Origin: Planctomycetota bacterium | Lineage (GTDB): Bacteria > Planctomycetota > UBA1135 > GCA-002686595 | NCBI GenBank assembly: GCA_022446815.1 | Contig: JAKVCD010000036.1 | Coordinates: 1 to 40,688, forward strand | Reading direction: 5' to 3' | Length of the DNA: 40,688 nucleotides | Shown here: one piece after another, positions 34,085 through 40,688 of the stretch | How the letters are laid out: each line of letters starts with the position of its first letter | How positions within the stretch are numbered: position 1 is the stretch's first letter | The notes under the pieces: generated by a model | Database searches by the model: none | Told to the model about the DNA's origin: nothing | Seen by the model: only the letters and a program-made list of their open reading frames with translations | Translations under genes and position numbers: made by a program

Positions 34085-34776
34085 GACGGCGAGTCCGAGA
34101 GGCGATAACCCCGCCCACGAACGGTCTCAATCATATCGCCCGCAGTTCCGAGCTTCTGACGAATAGCGCGGACGTGGGCGTCCACGGTTCGCTCATCCGA
34201 GAAGGATATGCCACCCCTTCCGCGCAAGAGCTCGCTGCGAGCGAAGACCCTGCCAGGCTTCTTCGCGAGGCTGTGCAAGATCTCAAACTCTGTCGGCGTC
34301 ATGCTCAGCCGAACATCGTTCGCTCGAACCACGAAGCGCTCCACGTCGATCTCTAAGGAGCCAACTCGAAGCGCCCCGTCTTGATCCTCAGGAGCGATAT
34401 CGCTGCCGCGGCGGAGCAACGCTCGGACCCGCGCGACCAGCTCCTTGGGACGCGCCGGCTTCACGAGGTAATCATCAGCGCCGATCCCCAACCCGAGCAC
34501 CACGTCCGCCTCATCTCCTTTGGCGGTGAGCATCAAGATCGGAGTTCGACGAAAGGCCTTGTCCGCCCTGAGCTCTCTGCAGACTTCGATCCCGTCCAAG
34601 CCCGGCATCATCACGTCCAAGCAAACGAGGTCCGGCGTGACCTCGCGAATCAACTCCAAGCCTGAGAGCCCATCTTCCGCGACAGAGACCTCGTACCCCT
34701 CACGAGAGAGGGACTCCTTCAGGACCTCCCTAAGATCAGGGTCGTCCTCAACCACGACTAGATGCGCCTTGAACAT
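34081..34776 (-). CDS. OmpR/PhoB-type response regulator
   Basis: I start at ATG 34776; a TTG four codons earlier is also possible. The 231-residue product has the receiver acidic pair in VVEDDPDLREVL, phospho-acceptor Asp54 in VCLDVMMPGLDG, and Thr and Lys switch residues in LMLTAKGDEAD and DDYLVKPARPKEL. The winged-helix DNA-binding domain covers about 130-228 (LSMTPTEFEILHSLAKKPGRVFARSEL and the closing ETVRGRGYRL, hallmarks of the OmpR class). It is the partner of the downstream kinase (4-nt overlap). The regulon cannot be read from the window. Confidence 0.92.
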   Translation of the reverse strand: MFKAHLVVVEDDPDLREVLKESLSREGYEVSVAEDGLSGLELIREVTPDLVCLDVMMPGLDGIEVCRELRADKAFRRTPILMLTAKGDEADVVLGLGIGADDYLVKPARPKELVARVRALLRRGSDIAPEDQDGALRVGSLEIDVERFVVRANDVRLSMTPTEFEILHSLAKKPGRVFARSELLRGRGGISFSDERTVDAHVRAIRQKLGTAGDMIETVRGRGYRLSDSPS

Positions 34777-34789
34777 GACAGCGCCCAAT

Positions 34790-35215
34790 CTACCCTGCTG
34801 GGTCTCCGGTCACATGAACGAACACCTCTCTCTGATGAGGTCTCGCGCGATGCTCTAGGAGAAATAGCCCCTGCCAGACCCCCAGGACGAGCGCCCCCGC
34901 TGCGACAGAGAGAGTCTCTGTGCTTCGGGTGATCGCGGCCTTCAAGTGGGAGGGCATGTCGTCAGGGCCCTCTGCAGTGTGGGTGTAGAGGGAGTCACCA
35001 TCTGGCGCGAGCCGCTCAAGCCACGATCGCAGGTCCACCTGCACTGAGGGATCGGCGCACTCCGTGACTAGCAGGCTCGCTGAAGTGTGAAGACACGTGA
35101 CAACGCAGAGGCCTACCTCAATGCCAGACTCACGCACCACGCGAAGGACCTGGTCGGTGAGCTCGTAGGAGCCCCTACCAGCGGTCGAGACCGAGATCTT
35201 GGACTGATGATGCAA
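34790..35215 (-). CDS. yjbQ: YjbQ/UPF0047 family protein
   Basis: The 141-residue protein starts at TTG, with AGGTGA a few bases upstream. The product then begins exactly where the family does (SKISVSTAGRGSYELTDQV), so the TTG is credible. It shows the family signatures CLHTSASLLVTECADPSV, THTAEGPDDMPSHLKAAIT, LVLGVWQGLFLLEHR and REVFVHVTG. The conserved His, Glu and Asp residues that form its surface site are present. Family members have reported weak thiamine-phosphate-synthase-like activity, but the true role is unsettled. It lies between L28 and the two-component pair, and ends 13 nt before the regulator ATG. Confidence 0.9.
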   Translation of the reverse strand: MHHQSKISVSTAGRGSYELTDQVLRVVRESGIEVGLCVVTCLHTSASLLVTECADPSVQVDLRSWLERLAPDGDSLYTHTAEGPDDMPSHLKAAITRSTETLSVAAGALVLGVWQGLFLLEHRARPHQREVFVHVTGDPAG

Positions 35216-35254
35216 GCCTTCACCTGAGCGAAAGCTCTCCCCTCAAAGGAGGAC

Positions 35255-35542
35255 TCAGTCGGAGCGCTTGCCAGCGGGCTTGATCAGCCCAGCCTTGAGC
35301 AGGGTCGAATAGGCGCCGTTCTTCTGAACGGTCTTCAAGGCGCGCGCAGAGAGTCGCACGCGGACGTGCTTCCCAAGCTCAGGCACCCAGATGCGCTTTC
35401 GCTGCACGTTCACCTGGTAGGTGCGCTTGGTGTGACCGGTGGTACGAATACCAACACCCCCGGCTTTCTTCGCGATGCCCCTGCGCGCGAGGCTTCCGCC
35501 CGTGCGCGTGCCGCGATTGGTGATCTGACAAGTTTTCGACAT
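35255..35542 (-). CDS. rpmB: 50S ribosomal protein L28
   Basis: The 95-residue product from ATG 35542 begins MSKTCQITNRGTRTGGS, the L28 start with the TG/RTG zinc-ribbon-like segment. It continues TKRTYQVNVQRKRIWVPELGKHVRVRLSARALKTVQKNGA, the diagnostic core. Standard L28 has about 78 residues; the extra residues form the insert SLARRGIAKKAGGVGIRTTGH and a basic tail. GGAG lies 7 nt before the ATG. An in-frame ATG at 35578 lies within the leader hairpin and would add 12 unlikely residues. It is not next to rpmG here. The hairpin just upstream may control its translation. Confidence 0.95.
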   Translation of the reverse strand: MSKTCQITNRGTRTGGSLARRGIAKKAGGVGIRTTGHTKRTYQVNVQRKRIWVPELGKHVRVRLSARALKTVQKNGAYSTLLKAGLIKPAGKRSD

Positions 35543-35558
35543 AGTCTGGCTCCAAACA

Positions 35559-35578
35559 ATGACTGCTCCTGCAGTCAT
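35559..35578 (-). promoter_or_regulatory. Perfect 8-bp hairpin in the rpmB leader
   Basis: In the transcript sense ATGACTGC and GCAGTCAT pair perfectly around the loop AGGA, 17-36 nt upstream of the rpmB ATG and just before its GGAG. The loop with its first stem base gives AGGAG, a Shine-Dalgarno-like sequence held in a hairpin. This could be an autoregulatory site for a ribosomal protein. No T run follows, so it is not an ordinary terminator. Confidence 0.5.
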
Positions 35579-35633
35579 AAGGGCCGAACAGAATAGGGGG
35601 CCGGATACCCTCGCGCACCCATTTTTTCATCAA

Positions 35634-35682
35634 CCTCCCTCAGATCGTCAGCGTGGGGACCCCGTGCCCTCCCTCAGATCGT
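35634..35682. repeat. 15-bp direct repeat at the end of the second CRTAC1 gene
   Basis: CCTCCCTCAGATCGT occurs at 35634-35648 and again, without mismatch, at 35668-35682. One copy encodes the last residues of the lipoprotein (HDLREG in the minus sense), the other touches its stop codon and the spacer before rpmB. It looks like a small tandem slippage or recombination product. No function is seen. Confidence 0.6.
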
Positions 35683-37375
35683 GATATGACCCCCCTGAGA
35701 GGGGCCCAAAGGCCTCTTCCCGCCCTGAGGGCCACCGAACCAGCGCGCGCTGCACCACGCCCTCAGCTCCGATCCCCATCACGACAGCGGGGTCATTTGA
35801 GGCGCAGTAAGAGTATCCCGGCTGACATTGCCGCAAGAGCACGCGCCCCCCAAGCGCTACACGGACCTCAGCTCCGATAGCGTAGCCGCCGGCTGAGCTC
35901 CTGAGCCTAAACCCGATCCAGCCCCCCTCCTTTGGCGCGACGTTCTTCAGCAGCCGAACCTCAGCGCCCCTGTCCAAGTACGCGATGTCCACGTCGCCGT
36001 CAGCGTCATAGTCCGCAAAAGCCACGGCGCGCGTAGAGCCGAGCGAGAGCGACGGGAGCAGGCTAGAGACCTCAGTGAAGACTCCCTCTTCGCCCTTATA
36101 GAGCTGATTCCTCTCAGCATAGAGGTCCTCTCCCTCCGGCAGCGGCTCATGCAAATCCACCCGCCCGTTGCCAATAAATAAGTCCAGCGACATGTCTTGA
36201 TTGAAGTCATGAAACCCAACGCCCCACCCCGTCATCCCCATACTTGACTGAGAGAGTCCTGTCAGGGACGTGCGATCCGAGAAGATACCGGCAGCGTTCC
36301 TGTAGAAGCGGTTCGACTCATTGTGGATGTGAGTCATGAAGAGGTCCCAGTCCCCGTCCGAGTCAACATCTGCAGCGTGAACCCCCATGCCCGCCTCGGC
36401 TAAGCCCGCGCCGCTCACAGCGCAGCCTCTAACAAGCGCCTCCTCCTCAAACAGACCTTCACCATCATTCACCCACATAAAGTTGGGGACGCTGTCATTC
36501 GCCACATAGATGTCCATGTCACCGTCACCGTCGAAGTCCGCAGGCGAGACCCCCAGCCCTATCCCCGCCTTGACCGCGACCCCGCGCGCGTCTGCGTCAT
36601 GTCGAAACTCGCCGGACCCGTTGTTCACATAGAGCCTGTCTGTTGACGGCGCGTTGAAATTCTTTGGGCTGCAATAATCCTGCCCTCGCACCCCAGAGGC
36701 ACAGCGCACATGCTTTGTCGGGTCCCAACGGAGGTTGTTTGTCACATAGAGGTCTAGGTCTCCATCTTGATCAATGTCCAGGAACGCAGAGGAGGCGCTC
36801 CACCCGTCCCATCCGAGACCGGAGCTAGCAGTGACGTCTTCAAACCGACCTCCCGCGAGCTTGTACAAAGCGTCAGCGTCAAAGTTCGCCACGAAGAGGT
36901 CTTCATCACCATCTCCGTCAACGTCGCCCACAGCGCAGCCATGCCCATACCCAGGGTCATCAGCGCCAGCTGCGCCTGGCACCTCCTCAAAGCTGCCATC
37001 GCCTTGATTCCTCAAGAGACGATTCCGGTGAGCGCCGCGCTCCTCAACGCTCAAGCCGCCGCTCTGCACGAGATAGAGATCCAGCGCGCCGTCCAAGTCG
37101 AAGTCTAGGAAGGCTAAGCCGCCGCTTGAGATCTCAGGCATCCAGTAGCGCCGCTCAACGGCGTAGACATGTGTCAGCTCAACACCAGCCGCATCCGTGA
37201 CGTCCTCAAACCATGGCTCTCTCGGGGCCTGGGAAGTCGTAGCAGGAGACCCGCCGCCGCATCCCGCTGTGGCACAGCAGAGGACCATAAGGCTGAGGGG
37301 CCGCAATACTTGAGCTCCGCTGAACAACGGCCCAGCCCCTAGAGGAGGCAGCGCTCTTACGCCGGGAAGGGTCAA
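35648..37375 (-). CDS. CRTAC1-type lipoprotein with FG-GAP repeats and ASPIC/UnbV domain
   Basis: The 575-residue protein has a long leader ending CCATAGC (Cys39), a likely lipobox. FG-GAP/VCBS calcium-loop blades run from about 75 to 480: LDFDLDGALDLYLV, GDVDGDGDEDLFVANFD, LDIDQDGDLDLYVTN, ADFDGDGDMDIYVANDS, ADVDSDGDWDLFMTHIH, DFNQDMSLDLFIGNG and ADYDADGDVDIAYLD. The C-terminal ASPIC/UnbV domain ends ALVRWPSGREEAFGPL. The usual order for the family is complete, unlike the interrupted gene at 29094-32933. It should be a surface beta-propeller of unknown partner. Its start overlaps the O-methyltransferase stop by 4 nt. Confidence 0.88.
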   Translation of the reverse strand: MTLPGVRALPPLGAGPLFSGAQVLRPLSLMVLCCATAGCGGGSPATTSQAPREPWFEDVTDAAGVELTHVYAVERRYWMPEISSGGLAFLDFDLDGALDLYLVQSGGLSVEERGAHRNRLLRNQGDGSFEEVPGAAGADDPGYGHGCAVGDVDGDGDEDLFVANFDADALYKLAGGRFEDVTASSGLGWDGWSASSAFLDIDQDGDLDLYVTNNLRWDPTKHVRCASGVRGQDYCSPKNFNAPSTDRLYVNNGSGEFRHDADARGVAVKAGIGLGVSPADFDGDGDMDIYVANDSVPNFMWVNDGEGLFEEEALVRGCAVSGAGLAEAGMGVHAADVDSDGDWDLFMTHIHNESNRFYRNAAGIFSDRTSLTGLSQSSMGMTGWGVGFHDFNQDMSLDLFIGNGRVDLHEPLPEGEDLYAERNQLYKGEEGVFTEVSSLLPSLSLGSTRAVAFADYDADGDVDIAYLDRGAEVRLLKNVAPKEGGWIGFRLRSSAGGYAIGAEVRVALGGRVLLRQCQPGYSYCASNDPAVVMGIGAEGVVQRALVRWPSGREEAFGPLSGGSYHDLREGTGSPR

Positions 37376-38031
37376 GAGAGCCGACGAGCGACCCAGAGGC
37401 CGTCTCCGAGAGGGACAATCACCCCATCAAAGTCAGGGTCTGCAGCGAGCTTGTCATTGAACGCTCGAATTGCTTCCACGCTGGGGTCCTCACATGCCTC
37501 GTCGAGGAGTTGACCAAACGCAAAGGCGTTGTCCACGAGCAGGAGGCCCCCAGGGCGCAAGATCCTCCGAGCCTCCTCGAGATAGAGCGCGTAGCTCTGC
37601 TTGTCCGCGTCCAAGAAGACGACATCAACGGTCTCAGCCTGAATCGCAGGCATGAGGTCTACCCCCCGACCCTGACGTACCTCGATGAGTCCGGCGACGT
37701 CTGAGCGAGAGATCCACTCCCTCGCAAAGTCCGCGTGCTTCTCGGAGACCTCCAAGCTGATCAGGCGGCCCCCGTCTTCAAGCGCCCGAGCCATACAGAT
37801 CGCCGAGTACCCTGCGAGGGTCCCGACCTCAACGATGAGCTGCGGCTTGGCTGACCGCAGCAAGACCTCCATAAACGCTCCCTGCTCTGGAGCGATCCAA
37901 ATCGCAGGGATCTCAGCTGCAATCGCAGCAGCCTTCAGCTCCTTCAGGAAGGGATCCTCCGCGTGAGTCCGGGCTGCGACGTAGTCAAAAAGCTCGCGCG
38001 ATACCACTGTTGAGCTTCCAGACACGCTCAA
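37372..38031 (-). CDS. Class I SAM-dependent O-methyltransferase (catechol/caffeoyl-CoA type)
   Basis: The 219-residue protein has the SAM motif VEVGTLAGYSA at 67-77, the metal/catechol site motif VVFLDADKQSYALYL with Asp141, and LLLVDNAFAFGQ with Asp167-Asn168 as further metal ligands. This set defines the metal-dependent O-methyltransferase family 3. The substrate is probably a small catechol-like or polyphenol compound. It overlaps the OsmC gene upstream and the lipoprotein gene downstream by 4 nt each, so the three are coupled, although no shared pathway is obvious. Confidence 0.9.
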   Translation of the reverse strand: MSVSGSSTVVSRELFDYVAARTHAEDPFLKELKAAAIAAEIPAIWIAPEQGAFMEVLLRSAKPQLIVEVGTLAGYSAICMARALEDGGRLISLEVSEKHADFAREWISRSDVAGLIEVRQGRGVDLMPAIQAETVDVVFLDADKQSYALYLEEARRILRPGGLLLVDNAFAFGQLLDEACEDPSVEAIRAFNDKLAADPDFDGVIVPLGDGLWVARRLS

Positions 38032-38438
38032 GCTCCAAACTCGAAGCGGACCGGGATTTCCATCTCAGCTGAGAGGCTCTTGTGCACGGGGCACGTGAGC
38101 GCCGCCTTCTGAAGGAGCTCCTGCTCCTTCTCGGAGAACTCACCAGGCACTCTGATCACCACCTCTAACCGACCGATACGTCGCACCGGGTCTGCGACCA
38201 TGCCCTTCTCAACCCGGGCCGAGGCGCCCTCCACTGGCCAACCGTGTCGCTCTGCCACGATCCCAACGATGGTCAACATGCACGTACCGAGCGCGGTCGC
38301 GACGAGATCTGTGGGAGAGAAGGACTCCCCCTTCCCCTGATTATCAACGGGAGCGTCGGTCACGAGCTCGCACCCGCTAGGACCGTGAACGGCGCGGGTG
38401 CGGAGCCCGCCCTCATAGACGACATCGACTTGAACCAT
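38028..38438 (-). CDS. OsmC/Ohr family protein
   Basis: The 136-residue protein has the family's two redox Cys: Cys53 in TALGTCMLT and Cys116 in AALTCPVHKS, with SFSPTDLVATAL before the first. These proteins reduce organic hydroperoxides. The sequence is closer to the OsmC/YhfA branch than to Ohr (CPVHKSL ending). It is first in a coupled leftward group of three genes. A short divergent spacer of 96 nt separates it from the SDR gene; no promoter stands out there. Confidence 0.9.
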   Translation of the reverse strand: MVQVDVVYEGGLRTRAVHGPSGCELVTDAPVDNQGKGESFSPTDLVATALGTCMLTIVGIVAERHGWPVEGASARVEKGMVADPVRRIGRLEVVIRVPGEFSEKEQELLQKAALTCPVHKSLSAEMEIPVRFEFGA

Positions 38439-38534
38439 GGCTTGGAATGGGTTGTGTTCTTTAAGAGTTTGGCGCGCGCTCTAGGCCAGCGCGGCTCAGA
38501 AGATACTATCCGGCCACCACTGCCCCCTACCTCA

Positions 38535-39287
38535 ATGAGCGACACACCTCTCCAAGGGCGCCTCGCCCTCGTCACCGGCGCCTCTGCCGGCATCGGCGCA
38601 GCTTCAGCGCGCGCCCTCTCTAAGGCCGGTGCCCACGTCGTCTGCTGCGCTAGACGTGAAGACGCCCTCGCTGAGGTGGTCTCCGGATGTGAGTCCGCAG
38701 AGGCCCTCACCCTCGACGTCACAGACAGCGCCGCCTGCAGCGCCGCGCTCAGCGAGCGCCCCTTCGACATCGTCCTAGCGAACGCTGGCATGGCAAAGGG
38801 CACCGCGAGCCTCATCGACGGTGAGACCTCGGATTGGAGCGATGTCATTGACACCAACGTCAAAGGGGTCTTGAACACCATTCGCCCGGTGCTGCAGGGC
38901 ATGAGAGATCGCGGTCAAGGGCACGTGATCACCTTGGGCTCCGTGGCTGGGAGGCAGGTCTACCCCGGAGGCAACGTCTACTGCGCTACAAAGTTCGCCG
39001 TAAGGGCCCTCTACGAGGCCCTCAGGCTCGAACTCTCTGGCGCTGGCCTTCGCGTCACAACGGTGGATCCAGGGATGGTCGAGACTGAGTTCAGCATGGT
39101 CCGATTTGACGGCGACCGCGAGCGCGCTGACGCGACCTACGCGGGGATGACCCCGCTGAGCCCTGAAGACGTCGCAGACGCGATCCTCTGGGCCGCCACC
39201 CGGCCGCCCCATGTCGCCATCGGAGAGATCGTCCTCTGGCCTACAGACCAAGCCAGCACAACTCTTGTTCATCGGTCCACGAATTGA
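38535..39287 (+). CDS. Short-chain dehydrogenase/reductase (YdfG-like)
   Basis: The ATG at 38535 gives 250 residues that begin right before the Rossmann strand; the frame upstream to 38244 overlaps OsmC and is not needed. Motifs: TGASAGIG at 14-21, NAG at 83-85, catalytic Ser136 in LGSVAGRQ, Tyr149 and Lys153 in YCATKFAV, and PGMVETEF at 179-186. SLIDGETSDWSDVIDTNVKGVLNTIRP and the C-terminal P-x-H-V-A-I-G-E-I match enzymes acting on serine or 3-hydroxy acids with NADP. It is followed after 24 nt by the S1 gene. Confidence 0.9.
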   Translation: MSDTPLQGRLALVTGASAGIGAASARALSKAGAHVVCCARREDALAEVVSGCESAEALTLDVTDSAACSAALSERPFDIVLANAGMAKGTASLIDGETSDWSDVIDTNVKGVLNTIRPVLQGMRDRGQGHVITLGSVAGRQVYPGGNVYCATKFAVRALYEALRLELSGAGLRVTTVDPGMVETEFSMVRFDGDRERADATYAGMTPLSPEDVADAILWAATRPPHVAIGEIVLWPTDQASTTLVHRSTN

Positions 39288-39311
39288 GCTCTCAGTAGGT
39301 ACGATGCGGAG

Positions 39312-40517
39312 ATGAGTGACTCTTCCGACGAGCGCCTCGACCAGGAGATTGAGGCTGCTCTTGATGGCGTAAACCTTCAGGAGCTCGACCTCGAGCGCCA
39401 ACAAACCGAAGACAAGGCGAGGGACGCGAACCTTGTCAAAGGCACTGTCGTAGGCGTCACCCCGCCTGACGTCATCATCGAGCTCGGCCCCCGCTCTCAA
39501 GGGGTCTGCCCCCTCGCTGAGTTTGAAGAGGAGCCCGCCGTAGGCAGCGTCCACGACTTTACCCTCGTCGGCCACAGCGACGGCCTGAGCGTGCTCTCCA
39601 TGAGAGGTGCGATGGAGGTCCGCTCTTGGCTAGAGCTAGAGCGCGGCTCGAACGTGAAGTGCAAGGTCACCGGCGTCAACACGGGCGGCCTGGAGGTCAG
39701 AGTGGGCAGCCACCGGGGCTTCATCCCCGCTTCACAAGCGGCGATAGGGAGGGTCGAAGACCTCTCCACCATGCTCAACGAGACCCTCGTCTGCGAGGTC
39801 ATGGAGATTGACCGCTCTAAGAACAAGCTCGTGCTCTCACGCAGGAGCGTCCTGGCTAAAGAGGCTGACGCGGCAAGAAGTGAGGCTGTTGGCACCCTCA
39901 CCCCTGGATCAAAGATCAGGGGTAAGGTCACAAGGATCGAGTCCTTCGGGGCCTTCTGCGAGATCGCCCCGGGGCTCGAGGGCCTCCTTCACGTCTCAAA
40001 CTTCGCGCACACTCGCGTCGAAGATATCGCTGAACACCTGAAGGTCGGTGAGGAGCTAGAGCTCATGATCCTCGACATCACCGAGGGCGGGAAGCGCATA
40101 GGCCTCGGCAAGAAGCAGCTCTTGCCAGACCCTTGGGACGGCGTCACCGCCCGCTACAGCGAAGACAGCGTCGTGATCGGCAAGGTCACTAGGATCATGG
40201 ACTTCGGCGCCTTCGTAGAGGTAGAGCCTGGCGTCGAGGGCCTCGTTCATGTGAGCCGCTTAGACATACATAGGACCAGTAACCCCGCCAAAGTCGTCTC
40301 TATCGGCGAGGAGCTCTCTGTCCGAGTCACAGAGGTGGACGAGCCGGGGCGCAGGCTCTCGCTCTCAAGGCTGAACTCCACCGGCGCTCTCATCGGCTCA
40401 GAGGACGCAGCAGACGCTGAGGCTATCCGAGCGCAGCTCGATACCAGCGACGCTTCGCCGCGCGGCCTCAACCTCGGCGCCCTCCTTAAGCGCGCCATGG
40501 AGGACGAAGAGAGCTAG
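39312..40517 (+). CDS. S1-domain RNA-binding protein with four S1 motifs
   Basis: The 401-residue protein has S1 domains at about 40-98 ([15 protein letters not shown]), 110-177 ([22 protein letters not shown]), 197-269 ([26 protein letters not shown]) and 284-353 ([26 protein letters not shown]). An acidic N-terminus of 38 residues and a C-terminal tail ([17 protein letters not shown]) flank them. Domains 3 and 4 are the best-preserved nucleic-acid-binding folds. Full-length ribosomal protein S1 has six domains; this four-domain form resembles the shorter S1-like proteins of several phyla and may serve in translation initiation or mRNA binding. A GGAG-like site touches the ATG. Confidence 0.88.
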   Translation: MSDSSDERLDQEIEAALDGVNLQELDLERQQTEDKARDANLVKGTVVGVTPPDVIIELGPRSQGVCPLAEFEEEPAVGSVHDFTLVGHSDGLSVLSMRGAMEVRSWLELERGSNVKCKVTGVNTGGLEVRVGSHRGFIPASQAAIGRVEDLSTMLNETLVCEVMEIDRSKNKLVLSRRSVLAKEADAARSEAVGTLTPGSKIRGKVTRIESFGAFCEIAPGLEGLLHVSNFAHTRVEDIAEHLKVGEELELMILDITEGGKRIGLGKKQLLPDPWDGVTARYSEDSVVIGKVTRIMDFGAFVEVEPGVEGLVHVSRLDIHRTSNPAKVVSIGEELSVRVTEVDEPGRRLSLSRLNSTGALIGSEDAADAEAIRAQLDTSDASPRGLNLGALLKRAMEDEES

Positions 40518-40688
40518 AGGTCCACAGCGAGGAAGCCCTCACTCTGGACTGCGCCCTCGGGGCACCACTGAAAGCGACCGACGAGGAGCTCTTCGCTCTC
40601 GCCCCGCGCGATGGCGGGCCCCGAACCTCATTGGCCCCCTTGGCACCCTACGCTCCAGGCGTGCACGGCGCCCCCACCCCCGCGGCTT
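40514..40688 (-). pseudogene. Possible 3' end of a leftward gene with one in-frame TGA
   Basis: Leftward, a frame enters from the right edge, reads through AVHAWSVGCQGGQ, meets TGA at 40628-40630, then continues [37 protein letters not shown] and stops with TAG at 40514-40516. The codons have high GC at third positions, as in neighbouring genes. The stop shares CTAG with the S1 stop, the same 4-nt convergent overlap seen twice elsewhere in this window. The protein is not recognised. The part inside the window is only 58 codons, and Gly-rich residues near the edge may simply reflect base composition, so coding status is uncertain. Confidence 0.35.

Noticed and set aside
35379..35633. 84-residue leftward frame starting ATGATGAAAAAATGG after GGGAGG
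   Set aside because: The start context is good, but the frame runs out of phase through rpmB and its second half is plainly a shadow of L28. At most the first codons could be a leader peptide.
1..40688. TGA used generally as a Trp codon
   Set aside because: All other genes end normally at TGA, TAG or TAA and use TGG for Trp, and one of the interruptions is TAG. A genome-wide code change does not fit.
1..40688. Insertion sequence, prophage, CRISPR array or tRNA gene
   Set aside because: No transposase, integrase, phage protein, spaced short repeat series or cloverleaf was found by reading both strands.

Overview
The window is a dense stretch of bacterial chromosome, GC-rich by eye, with about 32 protein genes, no rRNA, tRNA, CRISPR array or recognisable mobile element. 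The mix of CRTAC1-type FG-GAP/ASPIC-UnbV lipoproteins, HEAT-repeat plus von Willebrand A (VWA) proteins, a ThuA protein, many lipobox proteins, a long-form ribosomal protein L28 and the scarcity of strong Shine-Dalgarno sites suggests a planctomycete or a related uncultured marine lineage. That placement is inference, not shown directly.

Layout. (1) 1-8964, leftward: a surface-glycan operon reading GT2, GT4, membrane-fusion protein, TPR membrane protein, GT-C transferase with a large exported N-terminus, then the start of a flippase-like protein cut by the window edge. Several of its junctions are 1-4 nt overlaps. A promoter and a folded leader lie at 9022-9145. (2) 9360-9932: a small exported protein. 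(3) 10145-14570: a Rieske oxygenase converging on a Dabb / phytanoyl-CoA dioxygenase / two Gfo-Idh-MocA operon, probably for oxidation of one small molecule. (4) 14741-14953: a small gene broken by an amber codon exactly where its family is expected to have Trp. (5) 14963-21278, leftward: kinase/phospho-lyase fusion, serine beta-lactamase-like hydrolase, trypsin-PDZ-PA14 lipoprotein, SGNH hydrolase. (6) 21364-24218: beta-propeller lipoprotein converging on a lethal-factor-like metallopeptidase lipoprotein. (7) 24271-28929: ThuA protein followed by two tandem HEAT-VWA paralogues. (8) 29094-32933: one very large CRTAC1/UnbV/thioredoxin/TPR reading frame interrupted by a single in-frame TGA that is followed by a SECIS-like hairpin. 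(9) 32930-38438, leftward: PhoR/PhoB-like two-component pair, YjbQ, L28, a second CRTAC1 lipoprotein, O-methyltransferase, OsmC protein. (10) 38535-40517: an SDR and a four-domain S1 RNA-binding protein; a further leftward reading frame with its own in-frame TGA runs off the right edge.

The most unusual signal is the set of three otherwise intact reading frames each stopped by one codon (TAG at 14783, TGA at 30894, TGA at 40630 on the minus strand). The 30894 case combines perfect frame continuity, continuation of the expected protein motif and a stable hairpin at selenocysteine-like spacing. The choice between recoding, recent nonsense mutation and sequence error cannot be made from this window alone. 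Other points of interest are the jelly-roll/GT-C fusion, the direct kinase-phospholyase fusion, the tandem HEAT-VWA pair and several folded leaders.
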